A program made the translations under genes and the position numbers. The notes beneath the pieces are model-generated. The model ran no database searches and was not told the DNA's origin. It was given only the letters and a program-made list of their open reading frames with translations. DNA of 33,233 nucleotides. Origin: Bacteroidota bacterium. GTDB taxonomy: Bacteria; Bacteroidota; Ignavibacteria; Palsa-1295. This document shows, in pieces, positions 1 through 8,219 of the stretch (position 1 is its first letter; the number at the start of each line of letters is the position of its first letter). The stretch is from NCBI GenBank assembly GCA_021825235.1, contig JAKAIL010000009.1, forward strand, positions 1-33,233. Reading direction: 5' to 3'.

Positions 1-47
1 ATAACGGTTTTCGAGACCGCCGCATTCGACCACTCTGCCACCTCTCC
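1..47 (-). tRNA. tRNA-Ser, anticodon CGA, truncated at window edge (3' part missing)
   Basis: Reverse complement reads GGAGAGGTGGCAGAGTGGTCGAATGCGGCGGTCTCGAAAACCGTTAT: acceptor 5' strand, D-arm typical of tRNA-Ser, anticodon loop CTCGAAA flanked by CGGT/ACCG. Confidence 0.85.
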
Positions 48-51
48 GGAG

Positions 52-99
52 GGATGATCGCTCATCGGATGAGCAATCATCCAGGATGATCACTCATCC
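52..99. repeat. Three adjacent copies of the 16-bp dyad GGATGA-N4-TCATCC (52-67, 67-82, 84-99)
   Basis: Read directly: GGATGATCGCTCATCG, GGATGAGCAATCATCC, GGATGATCACTCATCC. Same motif at 6968-6983 and 8214-8245. Confidence 0.85.
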
Positions 100-152
100 G
101 CGCGTTTCAAATGCGGGCACCACAACTTCGGCGCACTCGCTCACGTTCCGCG

Positions 153-1082
153 TTATGGGTGCCCTTCAGCCAAAAATTCGAGTCCGCGCCGGACGGTTTC
201 GAGCAGCATTTCCTTCCGATAGGTGCGCCGGTAGGTAAGATTATCGATAATCCGGCTCTTTTTGAGGAGTGCCGAAGCTATGGTTTGCGGATCATCGGTC
301 GTCACTGCGCGCAAAATGGCTGGGGCTGGTCCAATGCCGCTTGCAGCGACCGTTACTCCGTCTGCCGTTTGTCGGATTGCAACTGTAAGGTTTGTGAAAT
401 CAATGCTTGCGCGCTCGCGGTGCTTTTGGAAGAACACTCGTGCTTCGCGTTCCTCGGCAGGTTCCGGAATAACAATTCGCGTGAGAATCGTTTGCTTGGA
501 AATAGTGAGAGAGTTTAATCCATCTCCGGAATAGAGCGATTCGATGGGCAGAAGATCGAGCGCGCCATCGCTAAGCACTTCCACCTGCGCATCGAGTGCA
601 AGGAGGACCGGAGCGAGATCGGAAATAAAGACGGAATAGCAATGCTTCGCGCTGCCGGTAGCTACACAAACATTAGAACCGCATTTCAGACAGCCGCCGG
701 CTGCCGCCTGCCAAAATTCCGACTGGTCATAGTAAATGCACCGGTTCTCGCACAACAGATTTCCCGCCACCGTTGCGGAATTGCGAATCGGTGGCGAGGC
801 AATCGATAGTGCCGCTTCCACGAGTACAGGAAACATCCCTTCAACGATTCGATTGGTTGCGAGTTCTGCAAGCGTCGTCGTGGCACCGATGGAAACCACT
901 CCGCCTTCAGCGGTAATGCCGTGAAGTTCCGGGATTTGTGAAAGATCGATGAGATCCGGCGAAGCGTCCAGGCCGAGCGAGCGTCGCACAATGAGGTCTG
1001 TGCCGCCGGAGACGAACTTAACGCCACCGCCGGCAGCAAGGGTCTCGGCTTCCACAAGCGTTTGCGGAATGGAAAAACTCAT
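153..1082 (-). CDS. hcrB: 4-hydroxybenzoyl-CoA reductase, FAD (beta) subunit
   Basis: 309 aa FAD-binding molybdenum-hydroxylase subunit. Contains the Cys-rich insertion LLCENRCIYYDQ...GGCLKCGSNVCVATGSAKHC, which corresponds to the extra [4Fe-4S] loop typical of HcrB. ATGA overlap with upstream gene. Confidence 0.85.
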   Translation of the reverse strand: MSFSIPQTLVEAETLAAGGGVKFVSGGTDLIVRRSLGLDASPDLIDLSQIPELHGITAEGGVVSIGATTTLAELATNRIVEGMFPVLVEAALSIASPPIRNSATVAGNLLCENRCIYYDQSEFWQAAAGGCLKCGSNVCVATGSAKHCYSVFISDLAPVLLALDAQVEVLSDGALDLLPIESLYSGDGLNSLTISKQTILTRIVIPEPAEEREARVFFQKHRERASIDFTNLTVAIRQTADGVTVAASGIGPAPAILRAVTTDDPQTIASALLKKSRIIDNLTYRRTYRKEMLLETVRRGLEFLAEGHP

Positions 1083-3901
1083 GCGGTAACTGATTTCTTT
1101 TTCGTGAGCGATGTAACTTTGCGCGCGCCGTCATCTGGTTGGCTTTCCATAGCCATCAGCAAGTATTCGGAGGTGATGGGAAGCCGTGTCATGCGAATTC
1201 CGACGGCATCATACACCGCGTTTGCAATAGCCGGAATGACCGGGTGCAACGCGCCTTCGCCGCATTCCTTCGCGCCAAACGGGCCTTCCGGATCGATGGA
1301 CTCGATAATGCTGGTGCTGAAGTTCGGAATGTCCACGGCGGTCGGAATCCGATAATCCAGTAAGTTCCCATTGAGGAGCAGGCCATCGTAAAATTCCATA
1401 GCTTCGCTCACGGCTTGTCCCATGCCCATGTGCCAGGAGCCTTCGAGCTGTCCCTCAACGGCAAGGGGATTGAGCGCGCGTCCCGCATCGTGCGCGCCCC
1501 AGAGATCGAGTACACGGAGCGCGCCGGTCCTGGGATTTATCTCGACCTCCGCGACCAAAGCGCCGAAACTATAGGTGGGACTCAGTCCCGCTCCGGCCCC
1601 TTTGAAATCGCCGCCCAGCTTCGGTGAGATATACCATCCGCTGGTTGCCAGCGCGCCACGGTGCGCGGTCGCGATTGCAATGGCTTCGTCCCACGATAAA
1701 TCTACTTTGTTATCGTCGCTCCGGACGCGGTTGTTCTTGATCCGGATGTAGGAACTCGGCACAGCCATCTTTTGCGCAACCGCTTCCGCCATCGTATCGC
1801 GCATTTTGCGAGCGGCATTCCGCGCGGCGTTTCCAGCCATGAAGGTAACGCGGCTCGAATAGCTGCCGAGGTCCACCGGCGTAAACCGAGTATCGGCAGC
1901 GTGGACGAAGGTCTTTTCGAGTGACACCCCGAGTTCTTCCGCCACGACCAGTGCCAGCATCATATCGGAACCCTGGCCGATGTCGCTTGCGCCGGAATAG
2001 ATCACCACCCGGCCATCGAAATCTACTTTGAGATGCACGACCGACTGCGGGAGATCGTTCCAAATAATGGGCAGCGCGCTTCCGCTGATGTAGAAGCTGC
2101 AGGCCACTCCAATGCCCCGGCCAAAGGGAAGTTTCCCGTGCTTATGCTTCCAGCCAGATTTATCACGCACCGTTTCAATCGCTTCGCGAAGCCCGTTACT
2201 GGTGATTCGGAATTGGCCTAACGTGTACGTATTGGACGGCAGTAAATTCCGGAGACGAAGGCCAATGGGATCGATTCCCGCTTGGTGAGCGAGATCGTCT
2301 ATTACGACTTCCATCGCGAAGCGCGGATTCACCCCGCCATGACCACGCATCGCACCGCAGGGCGGCTTGTTCGTGTACACACGGCGGGAACGGAAGCTGT
2401 AGTCGTTCAGATCGTATGGAGCCTGGAGCAATACGCCACTATAATAGGTAGTAACAACACCGAAACTTCCGTAGGCACCACCGTCAATTACAATATCGGC
2501 ATCCGCGCCGGTGAGCTTGCCGGTCGTGTCCATCCGCGCCGTTAGCGAAAGATGAGTTGGATGCCGCCCGTGGTTTGTGAGAAATACTTCTTCGCGTTTA
2601 AGCCGCGTGCGGACCGGCCGGCCAGTCCGCATTGCAAAATACGAGATGATAATTTCGTGTGCAAACGGATCGCCCTTGCCGCCAAATCCGCTTCCAACAA
2701 ACGGCTTAATCACCCGCACTTTTTCGAGCGGTAGGTGCAGGACTTTTGCCAGTGCCCGCTGAACATAATGCGGCACTTGCGTGGCGGAAGTAAGCGTAAG
2801 GCCATCGTGTTCCTCCCATCGAGCAAATGCCGCGTGGGGTTCGAGAAACGCATGATTAATGCCGGGGAAATCGAACTCCATAGTAACTTCCCGCTCCGCC
2901 AGGGAGAGGGCGGCTCGCTGGCCCAAATGCATCTCCGCCTGTTTATGCAGATTGCACCCATGCTTGGCCGAATGCGAGTGAATGAGTGCTTCGGGTTCCG
3001 TCGGGGCCAGCGCTTCTTTCCAGGTAAATGCCGCCTGCAGAGGTCTGTATTTAACGGTAATCTTCTTCAGCGCAGCGCGGGCTTCGTTCTCCGTTTCCGC
3101 GGCGACTGCCGCTACAATCTCGCCCACGAATCGGACTTTCTCGATGGCCATCGCGGTCTGGTCCTGCGAAATGGGCAGGACGCCAAAGGTCTCCGGTAAA
3201 TCTATTCCGGTCGCGATGGCGCGCACTCCCGGCATGTCGAGAGCAGCTTCGTAATCGATCGTTTCAATTACCGCGTGTGGTTCCGTGGAGCGGAGAAATG
3301 CGCAGAAGAGCGCATTCGGAACGAAAATATCGTCCGTAAATTGTGCTTCACCTGTGACTTTCTTGCGTGCGTCCAGCAGTGGCCGTGGTTTTCCGATAAT
3401 CTGGAACTCGGACTCCGGACCCCGGACTTTGGACTCCGGACCCCGGACCCCTGCCACCGCTTCGATAGTGTCGATAATCTTCTGATAGCCGGTGCATCGG
3501 CAGAGATTCCCCGAAATCGCTTCCGCTATCTCAGCGCGTATGGGTTGCGGATTTCGTTCCAAAAGAGCATGGGCGGTCAGCACTAACCCCGGCGTGCAAT
3601 AGCCACATTGCAGCGCACCATGCTCGACGAATGCCTGCTGGATGGGGTGCAACTCATTGCCATTTGCCATGCCTTCTATGGTTAGAATATTGGCTCCCTG
3701 ACATTTGAGCGCCGGTGTGATGCAGCTTAGCGCGGTGTGGCCGTTGACGAGGACCGTACACGCGCCGCAACTGCCTTGCTCGCAACCCAACTTCGTTCCG
3801 GTAAGGTGTGCTTTCTCGCGGAGTACCGTGGCCAGCATGTCATCGTCCTCGACGAGGAACGATTGTTCGTGACCGTTAATCGAAAGGGTAAGCGTTTGCA
3901 T
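1079..3901 (-). CDS. hcrCA: 4-hydroxybenzoyl-CoA reductase, fused [2Fe-2S] (HcrC-like) and molybdopterin (HcrA-like) subunits
   Basis: 940 aa. N-terminal CEQGSCGACTVLVNG and CGYCTPG...GNLCRCTGYQKI (2x[2Fe-2S] domain), then a xanthine-oxidase-type Mo domain (VGSGFGGKGDPFAHE, GAKECGEGALHPVIPAIANAVYDAVG). Confidence 0.87.
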   Translation of the reverse strand: MQTLTLSINGHEQSFLVEDDDMLATVLREKAHLTGTKLGCEQGSCGACTVLVNGHTALSCITPALKCQGANILTIEGMANGNELHPIQQAFVEHGALQCGYCTPGLVLTAHALLERNPQPIRAEIAEAISGNLCRCTGYQKIIDTIEAVAGVRGPESKVRGPESEFQIIGKPRPLLDARKKVTGEAQFTDDIFVPNALFCAFLRSTEPHAVIETIDYEAALDMPGVRAIATGIDLPETFGVLPISQDQTAMAIEKVRFVGEIVAAVAAETENEARAALKKITVKYRPLQAAFTWKEALAPTEPEALIHSHSAKHGCNLHKQAEMHLGQRAALSLAEREVTMEFDFPGINHAFLEPHAAFARWEEHDGLTLTSATQVPHYVQRALAKVLHLPLEKVRVIKPFVGSGFGGKGDPFAHEIIISYFAMRTGRPVRTRLKREEVFLTNHGRHPTHLSLTARMDTTGKLTGADADIVIDGGAYGSFGVVTTYYSGVLLQAPYDLNDYSFRSRRVYTNKPPCGAMRGHGGVNPRFAMEVVIDDLAHQAGIDPIGLRLRNLLPSNTYTLGQFRITSNGLREAIETVRDKSGWKHKHGKLPFGRGIGVACSFYISGSALPIIWNDLPQSVVHLKVDFDGRVVIYSGASDIGQGSDMMLALVVAEELGVSLEKTFVHAADTRFTPVDLGSYSSRVTFMAGNAARNAARKMRDTMAEAVAQKMAVPSSYIRIKNNRVRSDDNKVDLSWDEAIAIATAHRGALATSGWYISPKLGGDFKGAGAGLSPTYSFGALVAEVEINPRTGALRVLDLWGAHDAGRALNPLAVEGQLEGSWHMGMGQAVSEAMEFYDGLLLNGNLLDYRIPTAVDIPNFSTSIIESIDPEGPFGAKECGEGALHPVIPAIANAVYDAVGIRMTRLPITSEYLLMAMESQPDDGARKVTSLTKKKSVTA
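3412..3450 (-). repeat. Two perfect 18-bp direct repeats (GGACTCCGGACCCCGGAC), period 21 bp, encoding the HcrC-HcrA linker VRGPESKVRGPES
   Basis: Read directly at 3412-3429 and 3433-3450. Confidence 0.85.
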
Positions 3902-4644
3902 TATACTCCTGCTCCTATGCTTTTGCCACCATCCACATAGAGGACTTGTCCGGTCATAAACTGGCAGTGATCCGAAGCAAGGAATGCTACAGCTTCGGCA
4001 ACATCTTCCGGTTTACCCATGCTGCGTGTGGGCTGCGCAGCGATAAGCTTGGCTTGCACCTCTGCCGGAAGTGCCTGTGCCAGTGGGGTATCGATGAGTC
4101 CTGGTGCCACGGCATTGACGCGGATATTGGATGGCCCGAGTTCCAACGCGAGGGAGCGCGTAAGGCCAATAATGCCCGCTTTGGAAGCCGAATAGTTCGT
4201 TTGCCCAGGGTTCCCAAGCCATGCCCGGGATGCAATATTGATGATCGCGCCGGATTTCTGCGCGCGCATCTGAACTGCCGCCTCTCGGCACATGAGCCAG
4301 GTACCCCGAAGGTTCACGCGAACCACGGCATCGAACTCTTCCGTCGTCATCTTCCAGATTACGTGATCGCGAATGATGCCTGCGTTATTTACTACAATAT
4401 CGACTCGGCCGTGCGATGCAATTACCTGCCGAAAAAGCGATTGTACTTCGTTCTCCTGCGATATATCGCATTGGACGAATGTTGCTCGGTCGTTGCCGAT
4501 CTGGTTTGCGGATGCCTCGCCCTGTTCTGCCGTCACGTCCGCAATGATTACGTAGCATCCGTTCGATGCAAGCTTCGAGGCAATCGCGTATCCAATGCCT
4601 TGCGCGCTGCCCGTCACAATTGCGATTTTCGAGTTATTTGCCAT
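3901..4644 (-). CDS. Short-chain dehydrogenase/reductase (FabG-like)
   Basis: 247 aa, TGSAQGIG cofactor motif, NNAG, YSASK active site, C-terminal YVDGG. Confidence 0.85.
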   Translation of the reverse strand: MANNSKIAIVTGSAQGIGYAIASKLASNGCYVIIADVTAEQGEASANQIGNDRATFVQCDISQENEVQSLFRQVIASHGRVDIVVNNAGIIRDHVIWKMTTEEFDAVVRVNLRGTWLMCREAAVQMRAQKSGAIINIASRAWLGNPGQTNYSASKAGIIGLTRSLALELGPSNIRVNAVAPGLIDTPLAQALPAEVQAKLIAAQPTRSMGKPEDVAEAVAFLASDHCQFMTGQVLYVDGGKSIGAGV

Positions 4645-5149
4645 TCGTCACAGCCCTTTCAAACTCGTGTTTTCGCTCGGTTCCCAACTCCTCATCGCAG
4701 TCCATGAACTGAAAATAGATGCGCTCCTTCTCACGGTCTTCGATGACATCTTCTGCCGCAACGAACAATTCATCGTTTTCGGCGCTGATATGATCGCCAA
4801 GCTCACCAATGTATTTTTCGAGTACGGAACGGACCGTATTCCAGTCCTTTGCATTCACAGCACTTCGGGCATTCGCAATCGCTTCGCGGAAGAGCGTATG
4901 GTGCTCTATTAAACTTCCCGTCAGCATATCCATGACCGGATTCGTATTGGCGAGCGCCGGAAACAGCACTTCTTCTTCCTTTTTATGGTGATAGGTGTCG
5001 GCATATTCTCCGAAAAACTCGAGGAGATGAAGCAATTCGACGCTTCGCTCCGGTAAATCCGGCGATTCGAGGAGCGACCGGAGCCGGTCGCTCGCGGCGA
5101 GGATTACCTCGTGTTCGTCATAAAGTTGTTGTAGCGCTGGAGAAACCAT
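4634..5149 (-). CDS. Hemerythrin HHE cation-binding domain protein
   Basis: 171 aa; LYDEHEVI, YHHKKEEEVLFPAL, IEHHTLFR and DHISAENDELF match the His/Glu pattern of hemerythrin-like proteins. Confidence 0.8.
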   Translation of the reverse strand: MVSPALQQLYDEHEVILAASDRLRSLLESPDLPERSVELLHLLEFFGEYADTYHHKKEEEVLFPALANTNPVMDMLTGSLIEHHTLFREAIANARSAVNAKDWNTVRSVLEKYIGELGDHISAENDELFVAAEDVIEDREKERIYFQFMDCDEELGTERKHEFERAVTNGK

Positions 5150-5981
5150 GCGTTAGATCGGGAATGAGGGTATGGATATTGGATAGTGATTTTTCTCGGC
5201 GAGGTTGCTCGCGGCCTCTTCGATTTTTGACTTCGATCATCCGCGCGGCAATGCTGACGGCAATTTCGGCCGGGCTTTCTGCGGCGATCGCTACGCCGAT
5301 GGGCATATCGATGTCATCTAAGTCATCATCGTCCGCCCACCCGCGTTCAAGGAAAAGCTTACGAGTGACGAGGACCTTGCGCTTGCTGCCAATCATGCCC
5401 AGATACTGGAATGGTTTCGCAAGCGCCTGATGCAGCAACTCGCGATCGAGGGCATGGCTGTGCGTTGCAATGACCGCGTAGGTATTCCCATCCCACTTCA
5501 AAGACTGAAGTGCAATCTCCGGCGGGGCAGCGATAAATCGAGTTGCGCTTTCTTCCAACAAATTTGGGCGGCCCTCTATGAGGGAGACATCGAATTCCAG
5601 TGTCGCGAGAAGCTGTGCCAGTGCTTTCCCTACATGTCCAGCGCCGAAGATGAAGCATTGCGGCGGCGGTGCGATGACTTCGATAAAAACATGGACGGTC
5701 CCGCCGCAGCACATTTTATGGTCCACTGTCAGGCGGTGCTGGAAAAGTTTGCTCTCGCCAGCCGCAATTGCCTGCGCCGCTTGGCCGAGCACGGAATATT
5801 CCAGTGCCCCACCACCGATGGTACCTGCCACAAGAACGCCTTTTTCATTTTCGACCCGCACCAGCATTTGCGCTCCCGTCTTGAGCGGCGTGGAACCTTC
5901 CGTTTTTACGACTGTACAAAGCGCGGAGATTTCCCGCCGGTTGAGCAGTGACTGAATATCGATAAGAAGCCGGCTCGTCAT
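5118..5981 (-). CDS. XdhC/CoxI-family protein (molybdenum hydroxylase maturation)
   Basis: 287 aa; CTVVKTEGSTPLKTGAQMLV, VDHKMCCGGTVHVFIE, FIFGAGHVGKALA, GMIGSKRK are XdhC-family signatures. Confidence 0.85.
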   Translation of the reverse strand: MTSRLLIDIQSLLNRREISALCTVVKTEGSTPLKTGAQMLVRVENEKGVLVAGTIGGGALEYSVLGQAAQAIAAGESKLFQHRLTVDHKMCCGGTVHVFIEVIAPPPQCFIFGAGHVGKALAQLLATLEFDVSLIEGRPNLLEESATRFIAAPPEIALQSLKWDGNTYAVIATHSHALDRELLHQALAKPFQYLGMIGSKRKVLVTRKLFLERGWADDDDLDDIDMPIGVAIAAESPAEIAVSIAARMIEVKNRRGREQPRREKSLSNIHTLIPDLTHGFSSATTTL

Positions 5982-6652
5982 GCCTCTTGCAACTCCTTCA
6001 CTTTTGTGGAGGACGGAAAATACGCTTCGTAGTCTTCCGGAGTATTGATATTGATCTCGAGCAACGCTCGCTCGATTGCGCTAACGCCTACCAGCGATGC
6101 GGGATGCGGTTCTAAAACGTCGCGCAGCGTAAGATTTTTGGTTTCACGCAGCTTGTTCATTTGCGAAGCAAGATGCGGTGAGAGGAGGATGGGATGGCCC
6201 GCATGACCAGTGACATCCGGTGCGGTATAGCCTTCTTCTTCCGCCGAAGCTATTAGCGCTACAAGTACGGAACCGGTGATAAATGGACGGTCGGTATCCT
6301 GTATAAAGGTACTGGCAGTTTTATCGGAATGCGTGAGTCCCCGAAGCACGGACTCGAGCCGCCCGGCTAACGGATCGTCATGAAATATATGCTGGATCTT
6401 CACGCTGATGAATTTCGGGTGAGCAAGAAACGCAAGAATTCTCTCATCGCGCCGCGCGGCGTGCGGCCACACGACGGTAGCCCGCTGAATGCCCGCATTT
6501 CGATAAACTGCGAGAATTTGGTCTAAGAAAGTCCATGGGGATGTTGCGGCGCTACGTTGTTCCAACGTAAAAGGCAATAGCGCTTTGGGCGAACCCATTC
6601 GCCGAGAAGCTCCTCCTGCGAGGACCACAACCTGAGCCGAACGCAGCACCAT
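5978..6652 (-). CDS. MocA-like molybdenum cofactor nucleotidyltransferase (NTP transferase family)
   Basis: 224 aa; VVLAGGASRRMGSPKALLPF nucleotidyltransferase motif, QDTDRPF, GHAGHPILLSP. Adjacent to xdhC-like gene. Confidence 0.8.
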   Translation of the reverse strand: MVLRSAQVVVLAGGASRRMGSPKALLPFTLEQRSAATSPWTFLDQILAVYRNAGIQRATVVWPHAARRDERILAFLAHPKFISVKIQHIFHDDPLAGRLESVLRGLTHSDKTASTFIQDTDRPFITGSVLVALIASAEEEGYTAPDVTGHAGHPILLSPHLASQMNKLRETKNLTLRDVLEPHPASLVGVSAIERALLEININTPEDYEAYFPSSTKVKELQEA

Positions 6653-6744
6653 TCGTGTAAACGCTCTCTACTATTGTGCCGCTCAAAAAAGCGAAGCAAG
6701 AATTTCATTTCTTCTCAAACTTGGAAGGATATTTATTTGACGCC

Positions 6745-6782
6745 ATTCTTCAGCGTTAAATATTTTTATTCTTCAGCGTTAA
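6745..6782. promoter_or_regulatory. 15-bp direct repeat ATTCTTCAGCGTTAA (6745-6759 and 6768-6782), 23-bp period, in divergent control region
   Basis: Read directly; AT-rich intergenic region between divergent hcr and bzd operons. Confidence 0.6.
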
Positions 6783-6788
6783 TTATCT

Positions 6789-6804
6789 TAACGAACGTTC
6801 GTTA
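6789..6804. promoter_or_regulatory. Perfect 16-bp palindrome TAACGAACGTTCGTTA, candidate TetR-family operator
   Basis: Perfect inverted repeat in the divergent intergenic region; AACG..CGTT core resembles TetR/PaaR-type operators. Confidence 0.6.
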
Positions 6805-6965
6805 GTTTGAAAATATGAAAAATCGTCAAAATCAATCAATATCGGGGATAAAACGCACTCGACCGTCCTGTAATGTACATGGCAGGATGATTGTGCTACG
6901 CTCCATTTTTCGCCCCCGCTGCTTTCAGGACTTTTATCAGCGCGGACCCAGAGAATTGATTACTT

Positions 6966-8219
6966 ATGGATGACCGATCATCCCTCGATGCTTTAATTTC
7001 GGAATGCGAGCGCGTCGCATTCGATCTTCAATTTGCTCGTGCCAAGGACTGGAAACACGATCCGGCAGCCTCTGGCCGCTGGATTGCGGGGTATTTACCG
7101 ATTTACATTCCTCGTGAGATTATCCATGCGATGGGTGGTCTCCCCGTGGGCATTATGGGCACCGGTGACCGGATGCAGATCATCAAAGGAGATGCATATT
7201 ACCAGTCGTACATCTGCCATTTGCCGCGCGGAGTCGTGGAACTTGCATTGGCTGGTGCGTTCGACGAATTCGATGTCTTCCTGTTTCCTTCGATATGCGA
7301 TGTCATTCGCAACCTCTCCGGCATGTTCCAGATTTTCCGACCCAGTGCATACGTAAAGTATCTTGACTTGCCACAAAATTTCTCGCCCGGTGTGGGCGGG
7401 ACATTTTACCGCCACGATCTCGAGAACACCATGGACGGCATTCGCCGGCATTTGGGGGACACACTAAAACACGTGCCACGGGGCGAGTGGGTGGCACGGC
7501 TTAATTACTCCATTCATTTATATAATGAGAACCGCCGGCGTATTGAGCGAATCGTGGAGCTTCGGCAGGAATTTCCGTGGCGCTTGTCAGCAGTCGATTG
7601 GTATCATGTTCTTCGCGCAGGGCTTGCTATGCCAGTCGAGGAGCATAACAATATTCTTTACGAACTTGAAGGACTGCTGCAGGAAGAACGTGGACGGAAG
7701 CTCGATAACATACGCGTCGTCGTAAGCGGCGCGTTTTGCGAGCAACCGCCAGTTGGCCTTATCAAGACCATTGAAATGGCCGGATGCTATATCGTGGATG
7801 ACGATTTCATGCTTGGCTCGCGATGGATCGAGGGCGATATTCCGGACGATACCGATGACCCGCTTGGCGCTATCGTCACCGCGTATCTCGATCATTCTAC
7901 GTTTTCCGCCTCGCTCTACGAAGCTGCACCGGCGAGCGGGACGAAAGTCGAGCGATTGGCCGAACTCGTTCGAAAACGCAAGGCGGACGGGGTCATCTTC
8001 GCCTCAGCAAGCTTCTGCGATCCGGCACTGCTGGACCGCCCGGAACTCCAATTAGGCATCGAGCGCGCCGAAATTCGCACCATTGGCGTCCAATATAGCG
8101 AGCATACCGGCCAGTTTAAGTCCATTAAGGAGGAGGTAGGCGCTTTTTCGGACTCCATTAAGCTGTGGGATTCCGAATCTGGTACGCACACTTGGCTACC
8201 GACCGTCTTGGAAGGATGA
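6966..8219 (+). CDS. bzdN: Benzoyl-CoA reductase, Bzd-type, subunit N (BcrC/HgdB superfamily)
   Basis: 417 aa; YIPREIIHAMGGLPVGIMGTGDR, GDAYYQSYICHLPR, FPSICDVIRNLSGM, FCEQPPVGLIKTIEMAGCYIVDDD, SFCDPALL. Confidence 0.9.
   Translation: MDDRSSLDALISECERVAFDLQFARAKDWKHDPAASGRWIAGYLPIYIPREIIHAMGGLPVGIMGTGDRMQIIKGDAYYQSYICHLPRGVVELALAGAFDEFDVFLFPSICDVIRNLSGMFQIFRPSAYVKYLDLPQNFSPGVGGTFYRHDLENTMDGIRRHLGDTLKHVPRGEWVARLNYSIHLYNENRRRIERIVELRQEFPWRLSAVDWYHVLRAGLAMPVEEHNNILYELEGLLQEERGRKLDNIRVVVSGAFCEQPPVGLIKTIEMAGCYIVDDDFMLGSRWIEGDIPDDTDDPLGAIVTAYLDHSTFSASLYEAAPASGTKVERLAELVRKRKADGVIFASASFCDPALLDRPELQLGIERAEIRTIGVQYSEHTGQFKSIKEEVGAFSDSIKLWDSESGTHTWLPTVLEG
6968..6983. repeat. Copy of GGATGA-N4-TCATCC overlapping the bzdN start codon
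   Basis: GGATGACCGATCATCC; its first G is the third base of the bzdN ATG. Confidence 0.75.

Noticed and set aside
52-99. CRISPR-like array at the left end
   Set aside because: Units are 16-bp dyads placed nearly end to end with no spacers of uniform length and no cas genes in the window.
115-164. GGGCACC...GGTGCCC inverted repeat as hcr operon terminator
   Set aside because: Only 7-bp arms, long spacer, right arm inside hcrB and no T-run; insufficient support.
2880-2925. GGGAGAGGGCGG-like segment in hcrCA (SLAERE) as another repeat insertion
   Set aside because: Only weak similarity to the had repeat and no obvious extra residues compared with the expected Mo-subunit length here.
3946-4707. 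253-aa plus-strand ORF opposite the SDR
   Set aside because: Cys/Arg-rich shadow ORF; the SDR frame has all expected motifs.
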